Origin: Rhodanobacter glycinis
GTDB taxonomy: Bacteria; Pseudomonadota; Gammaproteobacteria; Xanthomonadales; Rhodanobacteraceae
Reading direction: 5' to 3'
Assembly: GCF_006438785.1 (NCBI RefSeq)
Contig: NZ_RCZB01000001.1
Span: forward strand, 186,001-250,000
Length of the DNA: 64,000 nucleotides
The notes under the pieces are model-generated. The model made no database searches. It was not told the origin of the DNA and worked only from the letters and a program-made list of their open reading frames with translations. Both the position numbers and the translations under genes were made by a program. This document shows positions 31,694 through 40,474 of the stretch, piece after piece (position 1 is the first letter of the stretch; every line of letters starts with the position of its first letter).

Positions 31694-34453
31694 TCATGGG
31701 GAGTCCTTGACCGTGGCCTTGGCCGGTGGCATGTCCAGCTTGTCGAAGTTGACGATGGCGTTGAACACCAGCGGGTAACTGCCGATGGTTTCGCCGCGCC
31801 AGATCGGGTTGCTGGCGAACAGCAGCACGTGGCCCTTGCCGTAGCGGGCGTCCACCACGGCGGCGCGTTCGGCCATCTCGTCGCCGCTGTCGAGCAGGCC
31901 GGAGATCAACAGGTTCTTGGCATCGGCGTAGCGCAGGATCACCTGCGGGCGCTGCCCGACCGGAATGGCCCACGGGTTGTTGCGCATCTGTTCGGCATTC
32001 AGCGGCAACGCCTGCCACGGCTTGACGTCGGGCAGGGCCGGTGCCTCGATGGATGCGCGTCCTTCGGGTGTATCCGTGTCATGCGGGCCGCCACGGCCAG
32101 TCGGACGCTGGAAGTCCTTCGCGTTCGGCAGGCCGTGGTCGCCAGTGATCTGGTTGGACACGGTGAACGACTGGCCGGCGGCGCTGTACAGGGCCAGCTC
32201 GTCGCGGGTGTAGGTGGCGGCGATCGGGCTGCGGCGATCGACGAACTTCGCCTGCAGCACGCTGCCGACGACCTTGAGCTTGCTGCTTGGCGTGATGAAC
32301 ACGCCCGGTGCCATGCCGACGTCGATGGCGAAGCTCGCGGTATCCTCGGCGGTGATCAGCAGGCCGCCGGTTTGCACGAACCGCTTGAGACTGGCGACGC
32401 CGCTGGCGCCGAGGCCGGGACGGATGTCGTCGGTCGAGTCGATGTGACCGAGGTTGGGTGTCAGCGCCGTGGTTTTCCATGGCATCGGATTGCCCCACAT
32501 CGGCAGGCCGTCGACGATCTGCTGTGTGCTGGTGCCACCGATCGGGCCGAACAGGATCACGTCGTACTTCGCGCGCAGGTTGCCGGCCTTCGCCACGTCC
32601 TGGGTGCTGATGTAGTCGTACGGCACCTGCAGCTTGTCCAGCGCCATTCGCCACCAACCTTCGGTCTGGGTACCCAGCCAGGTGTGCATCATCGCGATGC
32701 GCGGCAGCTTCGCGCGTGGCATGTCCAGCGCGGCAAGGCCCTGCGGCACGGTGATGGACTCAAGCACGCTCATCGGCGCCTTGAGGATCGCGTTGTCGGT
32801 GACGCGCACGACCTCCACGTCGAACAGGTCGCCCATCGACCAGCCGGTGTCGTCGTAGGGATGCTGCTGCGGATCTTTCGGCGACCAGTACTGGCGATCA
32901 AGCAAGGTGTCGACGATGCGCGAATACGGCTGGTCCATGCGCACCACGTAGCTACCGGCGGCGAAGGTCCGCGTTTTGGCCTTCTTGTCGTCGTCCTGCT
33001 TCGGCAACGTCACCGTGACCGGCGCGCTGCTGCGGCTGACCTCGGCATGCTGCAACTGCAGGATCCGCAGCAGCTGGGCGCGCGAGCCGCTGCGCTTGTC
33101 GTCGACCGGAAACACGTAGGCGGCCGGGCCGGCCTGCTGCGGCTTCTCGATCGAGCGCTTGCTCTTGAGGTAGAAGTTCTTCAGGAACTGCTGACCGTTG
33201 CCGGAGAAATAATTCAGCGCGGTGAGCAGGCCGGTCTGCTGGTAGTTGTTGTTGTTGCGCTGCGACCACAGCACGGTCGGCAGGGGCGGGTTGGGCTTGT
33301 ACCAGGTGCGCTGGTACTCGGCGGGTTCGAGAATGCGCTGCACGGTGTCGGCGCCGTCGTTGCCGAAGGTTTCGTACAGCCGGCTGATGCCGTTGTGCAT
33401 GGCGGCGATGAACATCAGGTAGCCCGGGCTCCACGTATCGAAGTCGCCATGGGTGAACACGCCGGGCATGCCGAGCGTGGTCATCTGCTGCACGTTGTCC
33501 CAGCCGAGCTGCTGCCACTCGCCAGTGAGGATCGGGTCGATCCACGCGTTGTACGGGCCATCGCCCACGGTGTTGTCGTACAGGAACGGCACCGATTCAT
33601 GCAGGTCGTGCAGCACCTGCGCGTGCCAGCCGACGAAGGTGTCGGCCACGTTGCGGGTGAGGTTGAGCGTCATCCCCATCGCATCGCGGTTGTTGTCGTG
33701 CGCCACGTAGTGGCCCCAGTACAGCAGCGGCGGATAGCTCTGACCCGGGTGCGCCAGGTGCCAGTTGTACAGGTCGACCATGCGGTCACGACCATCGACC
33801 TCGACGATTGGCGTGATCAGCGTGACCACGTGAGAGCGGATGTGCTGGATGTACGGCGCATCGTCCACGGCCAGACGATAGGCCAGCTCCATCAACGCGG
33901 TGGGCGAGCCGGTTTCGGTGGAGTGGATGGTGCCGGTGATGTAGTAGACCGGCGTGGATTGCGCGATCAGCTGGTCGGCCGTGGCGTCGTCCATCTTGAT
34001 GCTGCGCGGATCGCCCAGCTTGGCCAGACGCGCCTTGTTCGCGTCGATATCGGCCAGCACGCTTTCGTCGGCGATCGCCACCGCGATCATCTCGCGGCCT
34101 TCCTCGCTCTTGCCGATCGAGAACACCTTCACCCGCGGACTGGCTGCGGCCAGCGCACGGAAGTAGCGGTAGACGTCGGCCGAGTAGGGCAGGTAGTTCG
34201 GCGCGCCGGAAATGTGCCCGAGTACTTTCTCCGGCGTCGGCACGCTGGCGGAGGCGGGCAGGTAGTCGGTCAGCGGCGAGTTGAACGAGGGATCGGTGGT
34301 GAACTTCAGGATCTGCGCGGTATAGACCTGGTCGATCGGCTGGCCCGGCGCGCGGGCGTAATCCGTGGGTCCACCGGTAGCGGTCGCCGCATGAGTGCCG
34401 AGGGTGCCCAGCGCCAGCAGGGCGCTCAAGGAAATCCGGATGGACATGTGCAT
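31694..34453 (-). CDS. Secreted M14-family metallocarboxypeptidase
   Basis: A 919-aa protein from the ATG at 34453 after GGGGAAGG. The open frame extends upstream without support. The signal peptide is at about 3-22. The M14 domain covers about 70-400, with the zinc motif H177-x2-E180 in ITGTIHSTETGSPTAL and IGKSEEGREMIAVAIAD before it. A long C-terminal part (about 520-919) resembles a glutamine-amidotransferase-like/beta domain seen in large bacterial M14 proteins. It probably trims peptides or amidated substrates outside the cytoplasm. It converges with the GGDEF gene. Confidence 0.88.
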   Translation of the reverse strand: MHMSIRISLSALLALGTLGTHAATATGGPTDYARAPGQPIDQVYTAQILKFTTDPSFNSPLTDYLPASASVPTPEKVLGHISGAPNYLPYSADVYRYFRALAAASPRVKVFSIGKSEEGREMIAVAIADESVLADIDANKARLAKLGDPRSIKMDDATADQLIAQSTPVYYITGTIHSTETGSPTALMELAYRLAVDDAPYIQHIRSHVVTLITPIVEVDGRDRMVDLYNWHLAHPGQSYPPLLYWGHYVAHDNNRDAMGMTLNLTRNVADTFVGWHAQVLHDLHESVPFLYDNTVGDGPYNAWIDPILTGEWQQLGWDNVQQMTTLGMPGVFTHGDFDTWSPGYLMFIAAMHNGISRLYETFGNDGADTVQRILEPAEYQRTWYKPNPPLPTVLWSQRNNNNYQQTGLLTALNYFSGNGQQFLKNFYLKSKRSIEKPQQAGPAAYVFPVDDKRSGSRAQLLRILQLQHAEVSRSSAPVTVTLPKQDDDKKAKTRTFAAGSYVVRMDQPYSRIVDTLLDRQYWSPKDPQQHPYDDTGWSMGDLFDVEVVRVTDNAILKAPMSVLESITVPQGLAALDMPRAKLPRIAMMHTWLGTQTEGWWRMALDKLQVPYDYISTQDVAKAGNLRAKYDVILFGPIGGTSTQQIVDGLPMWGNPMPWKTTALTPNLGHIDSTDDIRPGLGASGVASLKRFVQTGGLLITAEDTASFAIDVGMAPGVFITPSSKLKVVGSVLQAKFVDRRSPIAATYTRDELALYSAAGQSFTVSNQITGDHGLPNAKDFQRPTGRGGPHDTDTPEGRASIEAPALPDVKPWQALPLNAEQMRNNPWAIPVGQRPQVILRYADAKNLLISGLLDSGDEMAERAAVVDARYGKGHVLLFASNPIWRGETIGSYPLVFNAIVNFDKLDMPPAKATVKDSP

Positions 34454-34685
34454 GGTGAGCCTTCCCCAGTGGCCGACGACAGCCGATCGCTGCACTTTGC
34501 CAGAGCCCGGGGGATCGTGTGTAGCCCATCGGTTGGGTAGGGAACCCGATAAGCCTGCCGCGCATTCCAGTCGACCGGGCGGAATGACGAGTGGCAGCTG
34601 GCCGCCCGTGCCAAGCGGCACAGGTTCGGCGTCGCCGTTCGGGAGCACAATCGGCGCTACCTTGCCCCCACTGCGGAGATACGTC

Positions 34686-35459
34686 ATGCGCCAGACTGTG
34701 CTTTCTGTGTTGTTGGCCCTCGCGCTGCCTACGGTTGCGCTGGCCCAGGCCTCGAATCTGCATAGCGGCGCGATCACCGCCGTAGTGCAGAAAGCGGTCG
34801 ACGATCCGGCCCGTCAGGCCGACAAGGCCGACGATGCCCGCCGCAAGGCGGCCCTGGTGATGACCTTTGCCGAGGTCAAGCCGGGTCAGAAGGTGCTGGA
34901 ACTGATTCCCGGCGGCGGCTATTTCACCCGCGTGTTCAGCGCGATCGTGGGGTCGCAAGGCCATGTCTACACGGTGTGGCCGGACGAGTATGCGAAGGAG
35001 GCCGAATCGGATGTGACCGCGATGCGCAAGCTCGCGGCGCAGCCGCATTACGCCAACATCAGCCTGCTTACCCAGCCGGCGAATCAGCTGAGTTCGCCGG
35101 TGCCGGTGGATCTGGTGTTCACCTCGCAGAACTATCACGACTATCCCGACAAGTTCATGGGCAAGGTCGATCCCGCCGTGCTCAACAAGCAGGTGTTCGA
35201 TGCGCTCAAGCCCGGCGGCCTGTGGGTGATCATCGACCACGTGGCGCCGGCGGGCTCCGGCATGGCCGATACCGAGACGCTGCACCGGATCGATCCGGCC
35301 ATCGTGAAAAAACAGGCGGAAGCGGCTGGTTTCGCGTTCGACGGCGAGAGCAACGCCCTGCGCAACCCGAATGATCCGCACACCATCAAGGTGTTCGACA
35401 AGTCGATACGCGGCCACACCGACCAGTTCATCTACCGCTTCCGCAAGCCGGCAAAATAA
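34686..35459 (+). CDS. Exported class I methyltransferase-like protein
   Basis: A 257-aa protein from the ATG at 34686 after GGAG. It has a clear signal peptide MRQTVLSVLLALALPTVALAQA, unusual for a SAM enzyme. The fold motifs are AEVKPGQKVLELIPGGGYFT (motif I), HVYTVWPDEYAKEAES, VDLVFTSQNYHDYPDK and LKPGGLWVIIDHVAPAG (post-motif III). Proteins of this kind are frequent in xanthomonads and alphaproteobacteria. Whether SAM is available to them in the periplasm is not known. A perfect 13-bp hairpin follows. Confidence 0.85.
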   Translation: MRQTVLSVLLALALPTVALAQASNLHSGAITAVVQKAVDDPARQADKADDARRKAALVMTFAEVKPGQKVLELIPGGGYFTRVFSAIVGSQGHVYTVWPDEYAKEAESDVTAMRKLAAQPHYANISLLTQPANQLSSPVPVDLVFTSQNYHDYPDKFMGKVDPAVLNKQVFDALKPGGLWVIIDHVAPAGSGMADTETLHRIDPAIVKKQAEAAGFAFDGESNALRNPNDPHTIKVFDKSIRGHTDQFIYRFRKPAK

Positions 35460-35470
35460 CCTGTGCCAAG

Positions 35471-35507
35471 CAAGCCAGCCGCGTCCCGAAGGCGCGCGGC
35501 TGGCTTG
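35471..35507 (+). terminator. Hairpin after methyltransferase-like gene
   Basis: CAAGCCAGCCGCG and CGCGGCTGGCTTG form a perfect 13-bp stem with an 11-base loop, 11 bases after the stop. No T-run follows. Confidence 0.6.
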
Positions 35508-35586
35508 AGCTGCACCGGCCATTCGCTGCATCATCCGGGCATCGCGGCGGAGTTTCCGCCGAATGCGCGATGCCGACAGGAACGCC

Positions 35587-35775
35587 GTGAGTCCCACTGA
35601 CCCCGCCTCGCCGGTGCACAATCCGGCCGATGATCCACCACCGCGACACCCGGCCGAGCCAGGCGCCGCCGATTGCTGTGGCGAAGGTTGCGTGCGTTGC
35701 GTGTACGACCTCTACGAGGACGCGCTCGAACGCTACCAGGCCGAGCTGGCTGCCTGGCGTGCACGTCACCCCTGA
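35587..35775 (+). CDS. Small Cys-rich oxidoreductase-like-domain protein
   Basis: A 62-aa protein from a GTG after AGGAA. An upstream ATG at 35563 would add eight residues. It has a Pro-rich N-terminus, then CCGEGCVRCVYDLYEDALER, the oxidoreductase-like N-terminal motif (PF09791 type) with four cysteines arranged CC-x3-C-x2-C. Eukaryotic proteins with this motif are mitochondrial. In bacteria it occurs as short stand-alone proteins with no known role. The cysteines may bind a metal or cluster. The DDAH-type gene follows 23 bases later. Confidence 0.78.
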   Translation: MSPTDPASPVHNPADDPPPRHPAEPGAADCCGEGCVRCVYDLYEDALERYQAELAAWRARHP

Positions 35776-35798
35776 GTTGCACGCTCCCAGGAAGTTCC

Positions 35799-36569
35799 AT
35801 GTGGATTGCCATCACCCGTGAAGTCAGCCCTGTTCTCGGCGACTGCGAACTGTCGTACGTCCCGCGCGAAGCGATCGACGTGGCCCGTGCCCGTACGCAG
35901 CATCGCGATTACCAGCGCACACTGGAAACGCTGGGCTGCCGTCTGCTGACCCTGCCGGCGGAAGCAGGCTTGCCCGATTCGGTCTTCGTCGAGGACGTGG
36001 CGATCGTGCTGGACGAGGTCGCGGTGCTGACCCGTCCCGGCGCATCGTCCCGTCGTGCCGAAGTGGCCAGCGTGGCCGAGGTGCTGCGTCGTTATCGGCC
36101 GGTACTGGCGATCGATGCACCGGGCACGCTCGATGGCGGTGACGTGCTGCGCGTCGGTCGCACCCTGTACGTCGGCGAATCGGCGCGCAGCAATGCAGAA
36201 GGCATCGCGCAGTTGCGCGAGCTGCTGGCCGGCCATGGCTACACGGTGCTGGGCGTGCCGACCCGCGGCTGCCTGCACCTGAAATCCGCGGTGACCCAGC
36301 TCGACAATGGCACCGTGCTGCTGCAGCCGGCGCGGGTGGATCGCGCGCGGTTCGCCGGCTTCCGCGTGATTGAGGTCGACCCCGCCGAACTGCACGCCGC
36401 CAATGTGCTGCGCATCGGCGACGCACTGGTGATGCCGGCCAACTTTCCGCGTACGCGGCAGCGGCTTGTCGACGCCGGCCTTGACGTGACTACCGTCGAC
36501 GTTTCCGAATTGCAGAAGGCCGAAGGCGCAGTGACCTGCTGCAGCCTGGTGTTTCGCGTGGAGGCTTGA
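35799..36569 (+). CDS. Dimethylarginine dimethylaminohydrolase (DDAH)-type amidinotransfer enzyme
   Basis: A 256-aa pentein-fold enzyme from the ATG at 35799 (AGGAAG upstream). The Cys nucleophile is C247 in GAVTCCSLVF, His is H160 in GCLHLKSAVTQ and the acidic residues are in SVFVEDVAIV and TLDGGDVLRVG. These and the length match DDAH, which hydrolyses N-methylated arginine to citrulline and methylamines. The alternative is a related guanidino hydrolase such as the OTC-linked enzymes. A GNAT gene starts four bases downstream. Confidence 0.88.
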   Translation: MWIAITREVSPVLGDCELSYVPREAIDVARARTQHRDYQRTLETLGCRLLTLPAEAGLPDSVFVEDVAIVLDEVAVLTRPGASSRRAEVASVAEVLRRYRPVLAIDAPGTLDGGDVLRVGRTLYVGESARSNAEGIAQLRELLAGHGYTVLGVPTRGCLHLKSAVTQLDNGTVLLQPARVDRARFAGFRVIEVDPAELHAANVLRIGDALVMPANFPRTRQRLVDAGLDVTTVDVSELQKAEGAVTCCSLVFRVEA

Positions 36570-36573
36570 GCCG

Positions 36574-37044
36574 ATGGATATCCGCTATCGCCTCGGCCGA
36601 ACGCAGGATGCGGTTGCCATCGGCGTGCTGGCGCGCCGCGTGACCCAGCGCTGGATCCTGCCGGAACAGCCTGCCAGCGCGGCCGGCCCGCTGCTCTACG
36701 GCATGAGCGCGAAGTCGATCCGGCAGAAGATGCAGGACGGCCAGCGCTTTCATCTCGCCTGGCAGGATGACGGGCGCCTGGCTGGAGTGGCGGCGATGCG
36801 CGGCGACTCCCACCTGTTCCAGTTCTTCGTGAGTACGCGCCTGCATGGCCAGGGTATTGCGCGTCAGCTGTGGCAGCGCACGATGCGCGATGCGATACGC
36901 CGCGCCGGCACGCGCCATTTCACCTTGAAGGCCTCCGCGATGGCGCTGCCGGTCTACCTGCACTTCGGTTTCGTGCCAAGTGGGCCGTTGCTGGTCAGCG
37001 ATACCGGTCTGGCCACCCAGCCGATGCACCTCGACCTGCCATGA
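36574..37044 (+). CDS. GNAT-family N-acetyltransferase
   Basis: A 156-aa protein starting four bases after the DDAH stop, so surely in the same operon. The acetyl-CoA-binding motif is FFVSTRLHGQGIARQLWQR (R/Q-x-x-G-x-G/A), followed by HFTLKASAMALPVYLHFGFV, the usual N-x-x-A-x-x-x-Y-x-x-x-G-F helix and strand. The substrate is not known. Linkage to DDAH hints at an amino-acid or guanidino compound. Confidence 0.88.
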   Translation: MDIRYRLGRTQDAVAIGVLARRVTQRWILPEQPASAAGPLLYGMSAKSIRQKMQDGQRFHLAWQDDGRLAGVAAMRGDSHLFQFFVSTRLHGQGIARQLWQRTMRDAIRRAGTRHFTLKASAMALPVYLHFGFVPSGPLLVSDTGLATQPMHLDLP

Positions 37045-37189
37045 GCGGGTCGGCAGCCGGGTGCGGAAGGCTCCGCGCTGACTTCGACGTGTTTTGTCGT
37101 CGCTGACGCGATTTCATCGCGACAGCGGGGATTTCCGGGAATGCGTTCACTATGCTCGACCGCAACCCCAGATATCCGGAACCACCGAC

Positions 37190-38437
37190 GTGATCAGAAG
37201 CTTTCTTTTCTACGCCCGCCTCGTCATCGCGTGGTACCTGCTGTTCCTGGTGCTGTTCATTGCGGCGGACTGGATCTGGGCGCCGTTGGGCAACGCCATG
37301 GCACTGGTGGGGCTGGTGACGGTGATCTTCGTGATCATCCGCGCCCATTCGCACCTGCGCCGGGTGCGCATGCTCAACGGCGGCAAGCTGGATGCCACGG
37401 CGCTGGCCAGCCGGCAGCACCGGCAGATCGAGATGCCGTTCGAGGCGGATGAGGCGTTCGACCTGCTGGAAGCGGCGATCCGCAAGCTGCCAGGCATCGA
37501 GCACATCGACAGCGTGCGAAACCGCCTGGAGGTACGCGCGGTGGTGACGTATTCCGACCCCTACGGCATCAAGCTGCTGGGGCGTTACGACCCGATGGGC
37601 TGGATCGTCAGCCAGCGCAACCGCGTACTGGCCACGGTGACCCGCGGCGACGGCAACAGCAGCCTGACGCTGATCTTCGAGCCGGCATCCGCGCCCTGGA
37701 GCGACTGGCTGCAGGTCGACGACGGCATCAATCTGGAGCACGCCAAGGCGGTCACCCACGCGATCACGCTGGCGATGGCCGAACACCGGCGCGGCGAGCA
37801 GGCGGCGGCAGCGCAGACCATCACCGAGAAGGAACTGGCCATCGCGAAACTCAGCCTGCTGCAGGCGCAGGTGGAACCGCATTTCCTCTACAACACGTTG
37901 GCCAACGCGCAATACCTGGTGCGCAGCGATGCGGCGGCGGCGGACGAGATGCTCGGCCACCTGATCCAGTATTTGCGCCATTCGCTGCCGCGCACCGACC
38001 ACGCGCTGTCCACCCTGGGCGACGAGCTGGAGCGCTCGCGCGCGTATCTGGAAATCCTGAAGATCCGCATGGGCCCGCGCCTGACCCTGCAGATCGACGT
38101 GCCCGACGAACTGCTGGCAACGCCGATGCCACCAATGATGCTGCAGACCCTGGTCGAGAACGCGATCAAGCACGGACTGGAGCCGCGGCCCGGTGAAGGC
38201 ACGGTGTGGATCTTCGCGCGCCGCCACGCTGCGCTGGTGGCGGTGACCGTGGCCGACGACGGGCTAGGGTTCAACACGCAAGCCAGCAGCGGCATCGGCC
38301 TGAAGAATGTGCGCGAACGCCTGCAGCTGATCTACGGTGCCGCGGGCACGCTGGTCATCGCCGCCAATTTCCCGCAAGGTGTCGCCGCCACGATCAGCGT
38401 TCCCGCCGACGTGGCCGGAGGTCAGCATCATGGCTAA
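37190..38437 (+). CDS. LytS-type sensor histidine kinase
   Basis: A 415-aa protein with a GTG start at 37190, the first start after an upstream stretch with no ribosome site. Two transmembrane helices (about 3-23 and 30-50) are followed by a cytosolic domain, then the His_kinase domain with the phospho-acceptor in QVEPHFLYNTLANAQYLV (His about 230). The ATPase N-box is TLVENAIKHGLEPR and the G-box region DDGLGFNTQASSGIGLKNV. It overlaps the response-regulator start. Such pairs sense envelope or peptide signals. Confidence 0.9.
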   Translation: MIRSFLFYARLVIAWYLLFLVLFIAADWIWAPLGNAMALVGLVTVIFVIIRAHSHLRRVRMLNGGKLDATALASRQHRQIEMPFEADEAFDLLEAAIRKLPGIEHIDSVRNRLEVRAVVTYSDPYGIKLLGRYDPMGWIVSQRNRVLATVTRGDGNSSLTLIFEPASAPWSDWLQVDDGINLEHAKAVTHAITLAMAEHRRGEQAAAAQTITEKELAIAKLSLLQAQVEPHFLYNTLANAQYLVRSDAAAADEMLGHLIQYLRHSLPRTDHALSTLGDELERSRAYLEILKIRMGPRLTLQIDVPDELLATPMPPMMLQTLVENAIKHGLEPRPGEGTVWIFARRHAALVAVTVADDGLGFNTQASSGIGLKNVRERLQLIYGAAGTLVIAANFPQGVAATISVPADVAGGQHHG

Positions 38438-39200
38438 GGCCGTTGTCGCCGAGGACGAAGCGTTGTTGCGTCAGGCCTTGCTGGCCGCGCTTGGCGAGGC
38501 CTGGCCGCAGCTGGAAATCGTTGCGGAATGCGAGGACGGCGCCAGTGCGCTGGAAGCGATCGCCGAGCATCGTCCCGATGTCGCCTTCCTGGATATCCGC
38601 ATGCCCGGCCTGACCGGACTGGAAGTGGCGACGGCCAGCGCCGAAGCCAGCCCTGCCACCCAGATCGTGTTCGTCACCGCCTACGACCAGTACGCCATCG
38701 GCGCGTTCGAGCGCGGTGCGATCGACTATCTGCTCAAACCCATTGCCGCCGACCGCCTCGCCGCCACCGTGCAGCGCGTGCAGGCGCGAGCCGCCGCCGG
38801 ACATAACGATGCCGCGGCACTGGCGGCATTGATCAGACAGCTCGGCGCGCGCGCGCCGGAAGCCAGAGCCGAACCGCCGTTGAGCTGGATCACCGCCAGC
38901 ACCGGCCGCGAAACACGGCTGATCCTGCTCGACGACGTCGTCTACTTCCGCGCCGACAACAAGTACACGACGGTGATGACCGCCGACGGCGAGGCGCTGC
39001 TGCGCAAGCCGATCCGCGAGCTGCTTGACGTGCTCGATCCGGCCGTGTTCAAGCAGATCCACCGCTCGACCATCGTCAACATGAAAGCCGTCGCCTCGAT
39101 CGTGCGCGACGACACCGGCAAGGGCATCGTGCGGCTGCGCCAGCGATTGGAAACACTGACGGTGAGCCAACCGTTCATGGTGCTGTTCCGGAATATGTAG
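38430..39200 (+). CDS. LytTR-family response regulator
   Basis: A 256-aa protein whose ATG at 38430 overlaps the kinase stop by eight bases and has GGAGG upstream. The receiver is at 1-120 with AEDE (acidic pocket), the phospho-acceptor D55 in AFLDIRMPG, the switch Thr in FVTAYDQYAIGAFE and the Lys in YLLKPI. The LytTR DNA-binding domain covers about 155-256 (LLDDVVYFRADNKYTTVMT, HRSTIVNMKAV). It probably controls the adjacent ABC genes, by analogy with other LytTR/ABC loci. Confidence 0.92.
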   Translation: MAKAVVAEDEALLRQALLAALGEAWPQLEIVAECEDGASALEAIAEHRPDVAFLDIRMPGLTGLEVATASAEASPATQIVFVTAYDQYAIGAFERGAIDYLLKPIAADRLAATVQRVQARAAAGHNDAAALAALIRQLGARAPEARAEPPLSWITASTGRETRLILLDDVVYFRADNKYTTVMTADGEALLRKPIRELLDVLDPAVFKQIHRSTIVNMKAVASIVRDDTGKGIVRLRQRLETLTVSQPFMVLFRNM

Positions 39201-39568
39201 CGGGTCGCTTTCCGCGAGTATCCGCCAGTGTTCCGTCATTCCCGCGAAGACGGGAATCGCATTTTTCCTTTGGCTTCGATTGCCAAACTGCATGAGCGCG
39301 TCGCCGTCGTGGTGCGATTCCCGCCTTCGCGGGAATAACGAGATGTGGGGATGAGGTTGTCGGTAGTTGCATGGACGTCTTGAAAACCATGTCGCCCGCA
39401 CATCGCACGAATCCTTCCACACCGCAGACACTACGCTTCGTCGCCGCGAATCGTGCTTCGTCGCAACAGCGGGGATTTCCACGCCGGCGCTGACTAGTCT
39501 AGTTGTCACTCCCGGACCGGTCGAAACCTCCGCCGAATCCGGGAAGTCATTCCACGACAGGGGATCCC
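39201..39568. other. Intergenic region with REP-type repeat before ABC genes
   Basis: A 368-base gap between the LytTR regulator and the ABC ATPase. It contains the inverted repeat listed separately at 39234-39340. From 39350 on it holds no further structure except the presumed promoter of the ABC operon. A direct repeat usable by a LytTR dimer was not evident. Confidence 0.5.
39234..39340. repeat. REP-type inverted repeat of the TCATTCCCGCGAAGRCGGGAAT class
   Basis: CGTCATTCCCGCGAAGACGG at the left and its near reverse complement CCGCCTTCGCGGGAATAACG at the right flank a 50-base spacer. Each arm is itself a small hairpin (TTCCCGCGAAG/ACGGGAA). This class is common in proteobacteria. Confidence 0.8.
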
Positions 39569-40462
39569 ATGCTCACCATCCGCCATCTCGGCAAGACCTA
39601 CGCCAACGGCGTGCGCGCGCTCGACGACGTCAGTCTCGACATTCCGCGCGGCATGTTCGGGCTGCTCGGCCCCAACGGTGCCGGCAAGTCATCGCTGATG
39701 CGCACGCTGGCCACGCTGCAGGAGGCCGATCGTGGCAGCGCGACGCTGGAAACCGCAGGCGGAAAATCCATCGACGTGTTGCGCGAGACCGGCCTGCTGC
39801 GCCGCCAGCTCGGTTATCTGCCGCAGGATTTCGGGGTGTATCCGAAGGTCAGCGCACGCGACCTGCTGAATCACTTTGCCGTGCTCAAGGGCATCACCGC
39901 GCGCGGGCAGCGCCGCGAGGTCGTCGATGCGTTGCTTCAGCAGGTCAATCTGTGGGACGTGCGCAAGCGCAAGCTGGGCACGTTTTCCGGCGGCATGCGC
40001 CAGCGCTTCGGGATTGCGCAGGCGCTGCTCGGCGACCCACGATTGGTCATCGTCGACGAGCCCACCGCGGGACTGGATCCGGAAGAGCGCAATCGTTTCC
40101 TCAATCTGCTTGCCGAGATCGGCGAGAACGTGGCGGTGATCCTCTCGACCCATATCGTCGAGGACGTCACCGACCTGTGTTCGAGCATGGCGATCATGAA
40201 CAAGGGGCAGGTGCTGCTGACCGGCAAACCTGTCGATGCGATCGCGGCGCTGGTGCAGCAGGTGTGGCGCAAGCGCATCGACAAGAGTGCGCTGGCGGAT
40301 TACGAATTGCGTCACACGGTGCTGTCGACGCGGCTGGTGGCGGGCAGTCCGGTGATTCATGTGTTCAGTGGCGAACGTCCGGAGGCGGGCTTCGAGCCCG
40401 TCGCGCCTGCTCTGGAGGACGTGTATTTCCAGCGCCTTCGTCTGCACGCCCAAGCTGCCTGA
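39569..40462 (+). CDS. ABC exporter ATP-binding protein
   Basis: A 297-aa protein from the ATG at 39569 after AGGGGA. Walker A is [20 protein letters not shown], the Q-loop GYLPQDFGVYPKVSARDLL, the signature TFSGGMRQRFGIAQALLG, Walker B RLVIVDEPTAGLDPEER and the switch His ILSTHIVEDV. It is the ATPase of the permease-peptidase fusion 12 bases downstream. The LytTR system lies just upstream. Confidence 0.92.
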   Translation: MLTIRHLGKTYANGVRALDDVSLDIPRGMFGLLGPNGAGKSSLMRTLATLQEADRGSATLETAGGKSIDVLRETGLLRRQLGYLPQDFGVYPKVSARDLLNHFAVLKGITARGQRREVVDALLQQVNLWDVRKRKLGTFSGGMRQRFGIAQALLGDPRLVIVDEPTAGLDPEERNRFLNLLAEIGENVAVILSTHIVEDVTDLCSSMAIMNKGQVLLTGKPVDAIAALVQQVWRKRIDKSALADYELRHTVLSTRLVAGSPVIHVFSGERPEAGFEPVAPALEDVYFQRLRLHAQAA

Positions 40463-40474
40463 GCGGAGCCCGAC

